Source: Actinomycetota bacterium (GTDB lineage Bacteria; Actinomycetota; AC-67). Taken from it: a stretch of 59,855 nucleotides of DNA. The stretch lies in NCBI GenBank assembly GCA_040905475.1, contig JBBDRM010000138.1:1-59855 (forward strand). Direction: 5' to 3'. Below, piece by piece: positions 10,813 through 19,302 of the stretch. A program made the translations under genes and the position numbers. Under the pieces are notes generated by a model. That model was not told where the DNA came from and did not search any database. It saw only the letters and a list, made by a program, of their open reading frames with translations. Every line of letters starts with the position of its first letter. Position 1 is the first letter of the stretch.

Positions 10813-10916
10813 CACCTGGGGAAGACTCCGGGCCATACTCGAGGCACGACGAAACCGAGGGTCGGGAAGGATGAACCCAACGGAGACGGTTTCCGGAGGG
10901 GCCGCAGACTAACATC

Positions 10917-10929
10917 GGCCTCTGAGGCC
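10917..10929. repeat. 13-bp palindrome between dnaA and sulfatase
   Basis: GGCCTCTGAGGCC is a perfect palindrome with a single central base, in the divergent region between dnaA and the sulfatase. It could be a protein-binding site; nothing more can be said. Confidence 0.3.
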
Positions 10930-11072
10930 TTCAAGAACGGGAATCTCGGTGGATGGGAGAGACCTTTCATCCAGCCTGACCCGTGACGGTTCGGGTTCGG
11001 CAAGCAGGTGATCGGCCCGGATCTGCTGAAGACGTTCTCGAGGTTCCTCGCGGGATCGGTGGGGGTGCAGTG

Positions 11073-12623
11073 GTGAGACGAGGCGCACGTCGCTGGGCTG
11101 TTCTGACCGCGGCTTCGATCGCGCTCACCGTCTCGCCCGGACGCGCTCAACAACCGGCGCGGCCCAACGTCGTCGTGATCATGACCGACGATCAGACGCT
11201 CGAGCAGATGCGTGTCATGGACGCCACGCGCGCACTGATCGGCGACGCCGGTGTGACGTTCGAGAACTCGCTCGTCTCGTTCCCGATCTGCTGCCCGTCG
11301 CGCGCGACCTTCCTCACCGGCCAATACGCGCACAATCACGGCGTGCTCGAGAACGAGCCGCCGACCGGTGGGTACGAGGCGTTCGACCACCAGAATTCTC
11401 TGCCGGTGTGGCTGCAGGAGGCCGGCTACCGGACGATCCACGTCGGCAAGTTCCTCAACGGCTACGGCGAAGAGGATCCGTTGGAGATCCCCGCCGGATG
11501 GACGGAGTGGTACGGGACGGTCGACCCCTCCACGTACCGGATGTGGGGCTACACGATCAACGAGAACGGAGCGCTCCACACCTACGGCTCGATCGAGGAC
11601 GAGGACCCGGCCTTCTACCAGACCGACGTGCTCGCGGCGAAGGCCGTCGACGCCGTCGGGCGCGCGGCGGACGATGGCGAACCGTTCTTCCTGTCGTTCG
11701 CGACGCTCGCGCCGCACCGGGAGGTCACGATCCTGGCCGAGCAGAGCGGCCCGCGCCCGGCACCGCGGCACAAGGGCGTCTTCTCGGGCGAGACGTTCCC
11801 ACAAGCGCCCAACTTCAACGAGCAAGACATGAGCGACAAGCCGCTGTTCATGCAGGTGAAGCCCTCGCTCGACCAGCCGGCGATCGAGGAGATCGACGAT
11901 CGGTACCGCAACGAGCTCGAGTCGCTGCTCGCGGTCGACGAGGCCGTGGAGGCGATCGTCGCCGCGCTCGAGGCGGAGGGGATCCTCGACGAGACCTACG
12001 TGATCTTCACCTCCGACAACGGCTATTTCCACGGGGAGCATCGGACGCCGGACGAGAAGATCCTCGCGTACGAGTCGGGCTCGCGCGTTCCGCTGTTGAT
12101 GCGCGGGCCGGGGATCCCGGCCGGAACCGTGATCGAGGAGTTCGTCGCCAACATCGACCTGGCGCCGACCATCGTGGAAGTCGCCGATGCCACAGCGGGC
12201 CTCGCGATGGACGGCCGTTCCCTGCTGCCTTTCGCGGCCGAACCGCAGCGCCGGACGCTGCGGCCGCTCGTGATCGAGTCGTTCATGCCGGTGGGCTCGC
12301 TCCTGGAGTTCTTCCTCCAGCAGATCCCGCTGCCCGCTTCCCATTCGGTGGCGCTCCCCGGGCCCTTGGGGGACATCCCGCTCGGCAACGCGGTCCTTCC
12401 CTACCAAGCGGTCCGCACGGAGCGATACCTGTACGTCGAGTACGTCACCGGCGAACGCGAGCTGTACGACCTCGTCGAGGATCCCTGGCAGATGAGTTCG
12501 GCCCATCTCGACCCGCGATACCTCCGCACCCAGCTGGCGCTGCTGCTGACCCTCGAGCGGTTCCGTCTCTGCGCGGGCGAAGCGTGCCGCGCTGAGATAG
12601 CGCCGATCCCCGACCCGTCGTAG
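11073..12623 (+). CDS. Secreted formylglycine-type sulfatase (sulfatase 1)
   Basis: Sulfatases of this family hydrolyse sulfate esters using a formylglycine made from an active-site Cys. The 516-aa product has an N-terminal secretion signal (RRGARRW, a hydrophobic run, then SPGRAQQ). Metal-site Asp residues are in [10 protein letters not shown] near 39-40, the modification motif is C73-C-P-S-R within [13 protein letters not shown], and a second metal-site segment is [13 protein letters not shown]. The start is GTG 11073 or 11070, just after a GGTGGGGG ribosome-binding site. The frame is open to 10983, but that part lacks a signal sequence. The substrate is unknown. It is homologous to the sulfatase at 55209. 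Placement between dnaA and rpmH is unusual. No formylglycine-generating enzyme is in the window. Confidence 0.92.
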   Translation: MRRGARRWAVLTAASIALTVSPGRAQQPARPNVVVIMTDDQTLEQMRVMDATRALIGDAGVTFENSLVSFPICCPSRATFLTGQYAHNHGVLENEPPTGGYEAFDHQNSLPVWLQEAGYRTIHVGKFLNGYGEEDPLEIPAGWTEWYGTVDPSTYRMWGYTINENGALHTYGSIEDEDPAFYQTDVLAAKAVDAVGRAADDGEPFFLSFATLAPHREVTILAEQSGPRPAPRHKGVFSGETFPQAPNFNEQDMSDKPLFMQVKPSLDQPAIEEIDDRYRNELESLLAVDEAVEAIVAALEAEGILDETYVIFTSDNGYFHGEHRTPDEKILAYESGSRVPLLMRGPGIPAGTVIEEFVANIDLAPTIVEVADATAGLAMDGRSLLPFAAEPQRRTLRPLVIESFMPVGSLLEFFLQQIPLPASHSVALPGPLGDIPLGNAVLPYQAVRTERYLYVEYVTGERELYDLVEDPWQMSSAHLDPRYLRTQLALLLTLERFRLCAGEACRAEIAPIPDPS

Positions 12624-12628
12624 CGGGA

Positions 12629-12652
12629 GTGGCGGCCCGCCTAAGTCGCCAC
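12629..12652 (+). terminator. Possible terminator after sulfatase 1
   Basis: Six-bp inverted repeat GTGGCG / CGCCAC with a 12-nt loop, starting 6 bases after the sulfatase stop codon. There is no U-run, so it is only a candidate. The rest of 12653-12796 shows no gene. Confidence 0.3.
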
Positions 12653-12796
12653 ACTCTTCGAACGGACGCACGATGACAGGACCAGCCCTCAAACGGAGAT
12701 CGTTGAGGCACAGGGCCCCGGCCGCCGCCAGGACCGGCTGACCCACGCCGATCCACCGAGGAAGCGACACGTCCACGACCGGAAATCGCGCCTTTG

Positions 12797-12826
12797 TTGA
12801 CGGTGTTCCGAGCAGACGCGTAGACT
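12797..12826 (+). promoter_or_regulatory. rpmH promoter
   Basis: TTGACG (12797-12802) and TAGACT (12821-12826), 18 bp apart, close to the housekeeping sigma consensus. The start would be near 12833, giving a leader of about 13 nt before rpmH. It probably drives the whole rpmH-to-parB series. Confidence 0.65.
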
Positions 12827-12845
12827 TCGGCGACTTCTCACAACC

Positions 12846-12980
12846 ATGAAGCGCACCTACCAGCCGCATCGGCGACGCCGCAAGCGCACCCACGGGTTTC
12901 GCGCTCGCATGCGCACGCGCGCAGGCCGCGCGGTGCTCGCCCGCCGACGCCGCAAGCAGCGCACGCGGCTCACCGTGTAG
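12846..12980 (+). CDS. rpmH: 50S ribosomal protein bL34
   Basis: A 44-aa, very basic protein: [14 protein letters not shown], then [20 protein letters not shown] and a KQRTRLTV tail. This is unmistakable bL34, a small rRNA-binding protein of the large subunit near the exit tunnel. Position directly before rnpA is conserved in nearly all bacteria. No strong ribosome-binding site is seen before ATG; the leader is short. Confidence 0.97.
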   Translation: MKRTYQPHRRRRKRTHGFRARMRTRAGRAVLARRRRKQRTRLTV

Positions 12981-13005
12981 GCGCCTGGCCCGCGCTCGAG
13001 CATCG

Positions 13006-13344
13006 ATGGGAAAGATCGGAAGGCTCACGTCGCCCGCCGACTTCCGCCGTACCTACTCCGAAGGCAAGCGAGCATCGATTGGGGCCGTCGTAGCGCATGT
13101 GCGTCCCACGAACGGATCGGGGCCGGCTCGGATCGGAGTGACGGCGGTGCGCGGTCTCGGTGGATCCGTGAGTCGCAACCGAGCCAAACGCCGTCTCCGG
13201 GAGGCCGTTCGCGCGGTGCAGGATGAGGTTCGCCCGGGATCCGATGTCGTGCTGGTCGCCTCAGCGGCAGCCACGCGGGTGGACTTCCAGGATATGGTAG
13301 ATAGCATTCGCCGCGCACTTGCACAGGCCGGGGGCTGTCGGTGA
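13006..13344 (+). CDS. rnpA: Ribonuclease P protein component
   Basis: A basic 112-aa protein that helps the RNase P RNA cleave tRNA 5' leaders. It has the family N-terminus [19 protein letters not shown] and the RNR signature [14 protein letters not shown] at about 56-69, which contacts the RNA. It begins 25 bp after rpmH and its last codons overlap the yidD start by 4 bp, so the genes are likely cotranscribed and coupled. No RNase P RNA gene is in the window. Confidence 0.96.
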   Translation: MGKIGRLTSPADFRRTYSEGKRASIGAVVAHVRPTNGSGPARIGVTAVRGLGGSVSRNRAKRRLREAVRAVQDEVRPGSDVVLVASAAATRVDFQDMVDSIRRALAQAGGCR

Positions 13345-13604
13345 AGCAGCTGATCAGGGTCCCTGCTCTGCTCGTGATAGGCATCATCCGGCTGTATCAG
13401 CTCTCGCTCGCGCGGATGATGCCGCAGCGCTGTCGGTTCCATCCCTCGTGCTCAGAGTACGCCGTCGGGTCGCTGCGCGAGAACGGGCTCATCCGCGGCG
13501 GGATGGCCGCCGGCTGGCGGGTCGTGCGCTGCGGTCCGTGGAACCGGGGCGGGCTCGACCCCGTGAAGGCTCGGGGCTCGGTTGAGGGGGCCGCTCGTGG
13601 CTGA
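13341..13604 (+). CDS. yidD: Membrane protein insertion efficiency factor YidD
   Basis: A small 87-aa protein with an amphipathic N-terminus (LLVIGIIRLYQLSLARMM) and the YidD (DUF37) Cys motif CRFHPSCSEYAVGSL. The later segment RCGPWNRGGLDPV is also typical. YidD lies on the inner face of the membrane and assists YidC-dependent insertion. The GTG start overlaps the rnpA end, and the gene overlaps the start of yidC by 8 bp. Confidence 0.95.
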   Translation: MKQLIRVPALLVIGIIRLYQLSLARMMPQRCRFHPSCSEYAVGSLRENGLIRGGMAAGWRVVRCGPWNRGGLDPVKARGSVEGAARG

Positions 13605-14745
13605 GGCCTGGGGCGCGATCCTCCGGTTCCTCGGCTCCGTACTGTCGGCGATCTACGACGTCATCCCTTCGTACGGGGTCGCGATCATCATCCTCACCAT
13701 TTTGGTTCGCGTCGTGCTGATCCCTCTGACGGTGAAGCAGATCCGGTCGATGAGCGCGATGCAGAAGATTCAGCCGGAGCTCAAGCGGCTCCAGCAGAAG
13801 CACAAGGGCGACCGGCAAAAGATGAACGAAGAATTGATGAAGCTCTACAAAGAGCACGGCGTCAACCCACTCGGTGGGTGCTTCCCTCTCCTGATGCAGG
13901 CGCCGGTTTTCATCGCGCTGTACTCCGTGCTCCGCGCGGCGGTCCCCGTGCCGGCGGTCGCGGTGAACGCCGCGACTCCCGAGGAGTTCCCGGAGAAGAC
14001 CTCGATCTGTCGGCCGCTCGAACGGTCCGCTGCGTCCACCACCTTGATGTGCGAGATCACGAGCAGCGACGGCAAGACGGTCGAGCAGGAAGAGATCGAA
14101 GTGATCGACGGCCGAGCCGGAACCGGAGGTGGGTTGCCGGCCTTCGTGACCCTCTGTAAGCCGGGAGACGTTCTCATCGACGGCCAGGACGCCTTCGGCT
14201 TCCGTTGTCAGTCGCCGGTCGGCACGGGTCACTTACCGAGAGCGCAGACCGGGGAGTTCAAACCGGATTCCTTGGGCGACGCGCTCGTAAGGGACGAGGC
14301 CACGTTCTTAGGGATGCACCTCGCCTGCTCACCAACTCAAGCAACGAGCAGGACCACCATCCGCCAGTGCACGGCCGCTGAGGATGCCGCGGGTGGCGCA
14401 AGCCTGGTCGCGTACTTCGCGCTCGTCGCCCTGATGATCGGGACCACCTACTACCAGCAGAAACAGATGTCTCGTCAGGCGACCGGCCCGCAGGCCAAAC
14501 AGATGCAGATGATGGGCCGCATCATGCCCGTCTTCCTCGGCTTCATCTCTCTGAGCATGCCGACCGGGGTGTTGATCTACTGGGTGATCTCTAACATCTG
14601 GACGATCGGGCAGCAGCAGTTCTTCCTGAGCAGGCAGATGATCGGTCAACCCTCCCCGCCGAGCGCCGGCGACGACGACAAGGGGAAGCCCTCCAAGCCG
14701 AAGCCCAAGCCGAAGCCCAAACCCAAGCCCAAACCCAAGCGATGA
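13597..14745 (+). CDS. yidC: YidC/Oxa1 membrane insertase with long Cys-rich external loop
   Basis: YidC inserts and folds membrane proteins. The 382-aa protein has a first helix (SYGVAIIILTILVRVVLIPL) with the conserved positively charged groove Arg, the coiled cytoplasmic hairpin (MSAMQKIQPELKRLQQKHK), then PLGGCFPLLMQAPVFIALYSVL. A loop of about 150 residues follows (about 117-265) with six Cys at 138, 152, 187, 204, 244 and 258. The last helices carry TTYYQQKQM and PTGVLIYWVISN. Most YidC1-type proteins have a far shorter loop here. The C-terminus is Lys-Pro repeats (about 363-382). GTG 13597 was chosen for AGGGGG six bases upstream; TTG 13582 is the longer option. Confidence 0.95.
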   Translation: MAEAWGAILRFLGSVLSAIYDVIPSYGVAIIILTILVRVVLIPLTVKQIRSMSAMQKIQPELKRLQQKHKGDRQKMNEELMKLYKEHGVNPLGGCFPLLMQAPVFIALYSVLRAAVPVPAVAVNAATPEEFPEKTSICRPLERSAASTTLMCEITSSDGKTVEQEEIEVIDGRAGTGGGLPAFVTLCKPGDVLIDGQDAFGFRCQSPVGTGHLPRAQTGEFKPDSLGDALVRDEATFLGMHLACSPTQATSRTTIRQCTAAEDAAGGASLVAYFALVALMIGTTYYQQKQMSRQATGPQAKQMQMMGRIMPVFLGFISLSMPTGVLIYWVISNIWTIGQQQFFLSRQMIGQPSPPSAGDDDKGKPSKPKPKPKPKPKPKPKR

Positions 14746-15449
14746 GCGAAGGGGTCGTTGCCTCCGGCCGCTCGGTCGAGGAAGCGATCGACCGAGCGCT
14801 CGAGATGCTCGGCGCGACAGACGACGAGGTCGAAGTCCAGATCCTGTCAGAGGAAGGCGCCGGCTTCGAACGCGGTGAGGCCAAGGTCAGGGTGCGCTTG
14901 CGCGACGAGCGCACCGAGGAGGACCTGGCGCTTGCCCGCGAGTCGGAGACGGCGTTCGAGCCGCCTGTTGCGACAGAGTCCCCTCTGGCGGCCGAAGAGC
15001 TCGAAGACCAAGCACAGGCAGCCGAAGAGTTCTTGCACGGGCTCATCGAAGCGATGGATCTCGATGCCGATGTCTCGACGTCGCTCACGTCCCACGCGGC
15101 ACTTCTCGAGCTCACCGGAAATGAGCTTGGCCTGCTCATCGGACGCCGCGGCTCAACGCTCGAGGCGCTGCAGGAGGTCACCCGCGCGGCCGTTCAACGT
15201 CGGGTCGGCCAGCGCGCCTGGGTGAACCTCGATATCGAGGGATATCGGGCGCGACGGCGCGTGATCGTCGAGCGGAAGGCCCGGTCGCTGGCAGCGCGGG
15301 TTCGGAAGTCGGGTCGACCGCAGGAGCTCGAGCCGATGTCGGCGTACGAGCGGAAGATCGTCCATGACAGCCTGGCGGATTTCCGCGGAGTGCGCACCAG
15401 TAGTGATGGCGAGGGGCAGGAACGGCACGTCGTCATCAGCCCTGCCTAA
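14742..15449 (+). CDS. jag: Jag/KhpB RNA-binding protein
   Basis: A 235-aa protein with three parts: a Jag N-terminal domain (SGRSVEEAIDRALEMLGA), an acidic linker at about 60-95, a KH domain with the GRRGSTLEALQ loop, and an R3H domain ending ELEPMSAYERKIVHDSL and GQERHVVISPA. KhpB binds RNA, often with KhpA, and affects cell elongation and division in Gram-positives. The ATG overlaps the yidC stop (ATGA), so translation is coupled. The position after yidC is conserved across Firmicutes and Actinobacteria. Confidence 0.94.
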   Translation: MSEGVVASGRSVEEAIDRALEMLGATDDEVEVQILSEEGAGFERGEAKVRVRLRDERTEEDLALARESETAFEPPVATESPLAAEELEDQAQAAEEFLHGLIEAMDLDADVSTSLTSHAALLELTGNELGLLIGRRGSTLEALQEVTRAAVQRRVGQRAWVNLDIEGYRARRRVIVERKARSLAARVRKSGRPQELEPMSAYERKIVHDSLADFRGVRTSSDGEGQERHVVISPA

Positions 15450-15534
15450 CGCAATCGCTCGAGACCTGGGCTGCGTTCGACCCCACCAAACCGGCCCATC
15501 GGTGTCCCGGCGTTAGGATGCTTCCCAAGGACAC

Positions 15535-16158
15535 ATGAGTTTCACGAGAAACATTGCCCGTGATCGGGGCGTGCTTGGCGCGTTGCTTCAGCGACTCGGC
15601 CTTCCCCTCAACTTTGCCTCTCCCCTGATGGCTCATGCCGCTGCTGTGGCCGGCGCGTCGGACCGGCTTGGTTTGGTTGCGCCTGGGGATCGAGGCTCGA
15701 TGGTTGCTCGCCATACGGCGGACTCGCTGCTCTTCGCTCTGGCGCGCCCACCGATCCCGGGGGAAACCTGGGTGGACGTCGGGTCTGGGGCGGGGTTCCC
15801 AGGTCTGGTCCTTGCCTGCTGCTATCCGGAAACGAGGTTCACGCTGATCGAACCGAGCGAACGGCGGGCCGGATTCCTCGAGCTGCAGTTGGCCGGCCTC
15901 GGTCTCGCGAACGTGGAGGTCGTGGCCCGGCGCCTCGAGGATGTGTCGGGCGCCTTCGATATCGGGGTCGCCCGAGCTTTTCAGGCTCCTTCTCTCGCCC
16001 TCCGCAGCATGATTACGCTGGTAAAGGTGGGTGGCCGAGTGATCGTCGCCGCCGGCCCTCACGAGGCCGTCCCGGCGGGAGCGACGGCCGTCACGCTCGA
16101 GCGTCTCGGCGACGTTGACTCGCCGGGCGTGCTCTTTATGATGAGCCGCGAGGTATGA
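15535..16158 (+). CDS. rsmG: 16S rRNA m7G527 methyltransferase RsmG
   Basis: RsmG methylates N7 of G527 in 16S rRNA using SAM; loss gives low-level streptomycin resistance in several bacteria. The 207-aa product has RHTADSLLFAL, the SAM-binding motif WVDVGSGAGFPGLVLA at about 79-94, then ETRFTLIEPSERRAGFL. It starts 85 bp after jag and ends overlapping parA by 4 bp. Its first codons coincide with a parS-like 16-mer, which may explain the unusual N-terminus MSFTRNIA. Confidence 0.95.
   Translation: MSFTRNIARDRGVLGALLQRLGLPLNFASPLMAHAAAVAGASDRLGLVAPGDRGSMVARHTADSLLFALARPPIPGETWVDVGSGAGFPGLVLACCYPETRFTLIEPSERRAGFLELQLAGLGLANVEVVARRLEDVSGAFDIGVARAFQAPSLALRSMITLVKVGGRVIVAAGPHEAVPAGATAVTLERLGDVDSPGVLFMMSREV
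15538..15553. promoter_or_regulatory. parS-like centromere site
   Basis: AGTTTCACGAGAAACA differs from the consensus parS TGTTTCACGTGAAACA at two of 16 positions, and the core GTTTCNCGNGAAAC is palindromic. It lies inside codons 2-7 of rsmG, about 0.6 kb before parA, exactly where ParB-binding sites cluster in other genomes. It is the only such site noticed in the window. Confidence 0.7.
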
Positions 16159-17084
16159 CTCCACTTCCTGGCAGTCTCTACCATATCGAGCGGCAGACCC
16201 AGGCCGCTTCTTCACCAGTATCTGCCAGTTTTCACGGCATCTTTGCGTTCACGAACCAAAAGGGCGGGGTCGGGAAGACCACGACGGCAGTGAACCTCGC
16301 GGCGTGCCTGGCCGACGAAGGCATCCGGACATTGCTCGTCGATCTCGACCCGCAGGGGAACGCGAGCACGGGTGTCGGCGTCGACCGTCGCGCCGTTAAG
16401 GTCGGAACCTACGAAGTGCTCGGCGGGTTGGATCCGGCCGAAGGAATCATCGAGACTCCCATCGAGCGTCTCTCCGTGCTGCCGTCGACGATCGATCTTG
16501 CGGGAGCGGAGATCGAACTCGTTGCCGCGTTCGCGCGCGAGTCCAAGCTTCGCGGCTGCCTCTCCGGTTTGCGCGACCGGTACGACGCCATCCTCATCGA
16601 CTCGCCGCCCTCACTCGGCCTGCTGACGATCAACGCGCTCGTCGCAGCCGACGCGATCGTCGTGCCCGTGCAATGCGAGTACTACGCGCTGGAGGGCCTC
16701 GGGCAACTGCTGCGGACGATCGACCTCGTGCGCGACGGCCTCAACCCGGCGCTGCGCATCGCCGGTGTCGTCCTCACGATGTTCGATGCGCGCACGCGGC
16801 TCGCCGAGCAAGTCGTCGCGGAGGTTCGCCGTCATTTCGGCGACGCGGTGTTCAAGACGGTCATCCCACGGAGCGTCCGGCTTTCGGAAGCGCCGGGGTT
16901 CGGACGGCCGATCACGCGCTACGACCCGGCGACGCGCGGCGCCGTCGCCTATCGGGATCTGGCGCGCGAGTTCATCACCCGATGGAGCACGGAAGGCAAG
17001 GTCGGAACTCCGGCGGCTCCGGAGGGGAATGCACCCGATGGTTCGCCGGCCGGCTCACCGATGCGCGAGGAGGATCGACCATGA
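16155..17084 (+). CDS. parA: Chromosome partitioning ATPase ParA (Soj)
   Basis: ParA forms ATP-dependent dimers on DNA that move ParB-parS complexes and segregate the origin. The 309-aa protein has the deviant Walker A NQKGGVGKTTTAVNLA at about 34-49, the DLDPQGNASTG switch, the IDSPPSLG Walker B-like segment, and the C-terminal VIPRSVRLSEAPGFG region. About 28 residues precede the first strand, a longer N-terminus than many ParAs. ATG 16155 overlaps the rsmG stop (ATGA), and the parA stop overlaps the parB start in the same way. Confidence 0.96.
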   Translation: MTPLPGSLYHIERQTQAASSPVSASFHGIFAFTNQKGGVGKTTTAVNLAACLADEGIRTLLVDLDPQGNASTGVGVDRRAVKVGTYEVLGGLDPAEGIIETPIERLSVLPSTIDLAGAEIELVAAFARESKLRGCLSGLRDRYDAILIDSPPSLGLLTINALVAADAIVVPVQCEYYALEGLGQLLRTIDLVRDGLNPALRIAGVVLTMFDARTRLAEQVVAEVRRHFGDAVFKTVIPRSVRLSEAPGFGRPITRYDPATRGAVAYRDLAREFITRWSTEGKVGTPAAPEGNAPDGSPAGSPMREEDRP

Positions 17085-17962
17085 ACGCAAGCGACGGATA
17101 CGACACGCGTCCGCGCGGCGGCCTCGGGCGCGGGCTGAGCGCGTTGCTTCAAACTCCTTCGACATCGCTGCGTGAGGTTGCGCTCGACGATATCGCGCCG
17201 AACCCTCGACAGCCGCGATCAGAGTTCGACGACGAGGCGCTCGACACGCTCGCCGCGTCGATCCGAGCGGTCGGCGTACTGCAGCCGGTCATCGTGCGGT
17301 CTCGCGACGGCGGGGGATTCGAGCTGGTGGTCGGGGAGCGGCGGTGGCGGGCGGCCCGCCGTGCCGGTCTGCAGCGCATCCCGGCGATCGTCCGTGAGAC
17401 CGGCGACGGAGAGCTCCTGCGAGACGCGCTCATCGAGAATCTTCACCGCGAGGACCTGAATCCGCTGGAGGAGGCGGCCGCGTACCGCCAGCTGCTCGAC
17501 GACATCGGGCTCACCCATGAGGAGCTCGCCGAGCGAGTGGGCCGAAGCCGCGCCGCGATAACGAACGCGCTTCGCCTGCTCGGACTCTCAGCGACGGTGC
17601 AGGTCCGGATCGCCGGAGGGACGCTGAGCGCAGCGCACGGGCGAGCGCTCGCCGGCCTCGCAGATCACGAGCACCAGGAAGGCGCAGCGCAGCGGGTCGT
17701 CGCGCAGAACCTCAGCGTCCGGCAAACGGAAGATCTCGTCCGCCGGCTCGTCGAGGGCGGTGCCGGCCTGAAGACGCGTGCTGCGAGCTCACGCGTGAAC
17801 CGCCCGCCGGGGATATTGGAAGTCGAGAAACGCCTTTCCGATATGCTGGAGACGCGTGTGAACGTCGCGCTCGGACGTCGCCGCGGACGGCTCACCATCG
17901 AGTTCGCCGACCTCTCCGACCTCGACCGGATATGGCGTGTGATCGCACGCGACGACGCCTGA
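17081..17962 (+). CDS. parB: Chromosome partitioning protein ParB
   Basis: ParB binds parS and spreads as a CTP-dependent clamp. The 293-aa protein begins RGGLGRGLSALLQ, the ParA-stimulating N-terminal peptide. It then has the ParB/Srx CTPase core with VGERRWRAARRAGL and the ENLHREDLNPLEEAAAY motif, a helix-turn-helix (LTHEELAERVGRSRAAITN) and a C-terminal dimerisation region. The longer frame starts at 16673, but ATG 17081 gives the correct N-terminus, has GAGGAGGA upstream and overlaps the parA stop. Confidence 0.96.
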   Translation: MNASDGYDTRPRGGLGRGLSALLQTPSTSLREVALDDIAPNPRQPRSEFDDEALDTLAASIRAVGVLQPVIVRSRDGGGFELVVGERRWRAARRAGLQRIPAIVRETGDGELLRDALIENLHREDLNPLEEAAAYRQLLDDIGLTHEELAERVGRSRAAITNALRLLGLSATVQVRIAGGTLSAAHGRALAGLADHEHQEGAAQRVVAQNLSVRQTEDLVRRLVEGGAGLKTRAASSRVNRPPGILEVEKRLSDMLETRVNVALGRRRGRLTIEFADLSDLDRIWRVIARDDA

Positions 17963-17982
17963 CGAGACGTTAGGAGGATCCC

Positions 17983-19164
17983 GTGGAGTTCCGCCGGATC
18001 GATCGGTTGCCGCCGTACGTCTTCAACGTCGTGAACGACTTGAAGGCAGCGGCTCGCCGAGCCGGCGAGGACATCATCGATCTCGGGATGGGGAACCCGG
18101 ATCTCGGGTCGCCGCACCAGGTGGTCGACAAGCTCGTCGAGGCGGCGCAGAACCCCAAGAATCACCGCTACTCGTCGAGCAAAGGCCTGCCGAAGCTGCG
18201 GAAGGCGATGAGCGACTGGTACGAGCGCCGGTTCGGTGTGACGCTCGACCCGGACGGCGAAGTGGTGCAGACGATCGGCGCGAAGGAAGGTATCTCGCAC
18301 CTCGCGTGGGCGCTGGTCCAGCCGGGTGATACCTGTCTGGTCCCCGAGCCGACGTATCCGATCCACACGTTCTCGCTTGCGCTCGCCGGCGCCGACGTGC
18401 ACGCCGTTCCGCTCGGCCCCGAAGAGGACTTCTTCGCGAACCTGCTCGAGGGATACGAACGCACGTGGCCGCGCCCGCGCATGGTCCTGACCAGCTTCCC
18501 GCACAATCCGACGACCACGTGCGTCGATGCCGGATTCTTCGAACGGCTCGTCGCGTTCGCGAAGGAGCGCGACCTCATGGTCGTGCACGACTTCGCCTAC
18601 GCGGACATCGCGTTCGACGGCTACAAGCCCCCGAGCTTCCTCGCGACGCCCGGCGCGAAAGACGTCGGCGTCGAGATCTTCTCCCTGTCGAAGTCGTTCT
18701 CGATGGCCGGCTGGCGGATCGCGTTCGCGCTCGGGAACCCGGAGATGATCGGCGCGCTCACCCGGTTGAAGTCCTACCTCGACTACGGCGTCTTCCAGCC
18801 GATCGCGATCGCATCGATCATCGCGCTGAACGAGTGCGAGGACGAGACGAAGGTCTACTGCGACGTGTACCGTTCTCGCCGGGACGTGCTCATCGAGGGA
18901 CTCGCGCGCGCCGGATGGGAGGTTCCGCCGCCGCAGGCGACCATGTTCGTCTGGGCGAAGATCCCCGAGGAGTTCGCGTCGATGCGGTCGCTCGAATTCG
19001 CCAAGTACCTCTTGTCGGAGGGGAAGGTTGCGGTTTCGCCGGGCGTCGGCTTCGGCCGAGCCGGCGACACTTACGTGCGTTTCGCCCTTGTCGAGAACGA
19101 GCATCGCATCAAGCAAGCGACACGCGGGATCCGCAAGGCGCTCGCGGCCGGGCCGCCGCGATAG
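17983..19164 (+). CDS. Class I/II PLP aminotransferase, AlaC-like
   Basis: A 393-aa fold-type I aminotransferase. It has the substrate-binding [16 protein letters not shown]-type PHNPTTT, PLP-contacting D203 in [10 protein letters not shown], and the Schiff-base Lys K237 in [12 protein letters not shown]. The sequence resembles the AlaC/YfdZ alanine-glutamate transaminases and the related diaminopimelate aminotransferases, so it probably makes or uses alanine, but the substrate cannot be fixed. GTG 17983 has AGGAGG upstream. It sits 20 bp after parB in the same direction. It is not part of the mycobacterial par cluster, so it appears inserted here. Confidence 0.9.
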   Translation: MEFRRIDRLPPYVFNVVNDLKAAARRAGEDIIDLGMGNPDLGSPHQVVDKLVEAAQNPKNHRYSSSKGLPKLRKAMSDWYERRFGVTLDPDGEVVQTIGAKEGISHLAWALVQPGDTCLVPEPTYPIHTFSLALAGADVHAVPLGPEEDFFANLLEGYERTWPRPRMVLTSFPHNPTTTCVDAGFFERLVAFAKERDLMVVHDFAYADIAFDGYKPPSFLATPGAKDVGVEIFSLSKSFSMAGWRIAFALGNPEMIGALTRLKSYLDYGVFQPIAIASIIALNECEDETKVYCDVYRSRRDVLIEGLARAGWEVPPPQATMFVWAKIPEEFASMRSLEFAKYLLSEGKVAVSPGVGFGRAGDTYVRFALVENEHRIKQATRGIRKALAAGPPR

Positions 19165-19173
19165 GGGGAACCA

Positions 19174-19293
19174 GTGCCCGTGGCAGATTCGTCGGAGATT
19201 CGCCGGGCGATTCTCGGTGTGCTCCTCGGGATCGCGCTCGGCGCGTTGATCGGATTGATGGGCCGTCGCGGCGGATCCCGGCGGGCCGCCTAA
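19174..19293 (+). CDS. Small membrane protein, 39 aa
   Basis: A short frame with a GTG start preceded by AGGGGGAA at ideal distance encodes 39 residues: an acidic/basic head (MPVADSSEIRRA), one hydrophobic helix rich in small residues (ILGVLLGIALGALIGLM) and a basic tail (GRRGGSRRAA). The glycine spacing suggests a helix that can pack or oligomerise. It lies between the aminotransferase (9 bp) and the acetyltransferase (9 bp), so it is likely in the same transcript. I do not recognise the family. The case rests on the ribosome-binding site, spacing and composition. Confidence 0.6.
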   Translation: MPVADSSEIRRAILGVLLGIALGALIGLMGRRGGSRRAA

Positions 19294-19302
19294 GACGTCC
19301 TT

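Noticed and set aside
10983-11072. An N-terminal extension of sulfatase 1.
   Set aside because: The extension precedes a clear signal peptide that would lose function if internal; GTG 11070/11073 follows a ribosome-binding site.
10770-13028. The dnaA frame stays open for 753 more codons upstream, giving a 1217-aa product.
   Set aside because: The extra part lies opposite the sulfatase and rpmH, has no family match, and ATG 10769 has an excellent ribosome-binding site and the normal DnaA N-terminus.
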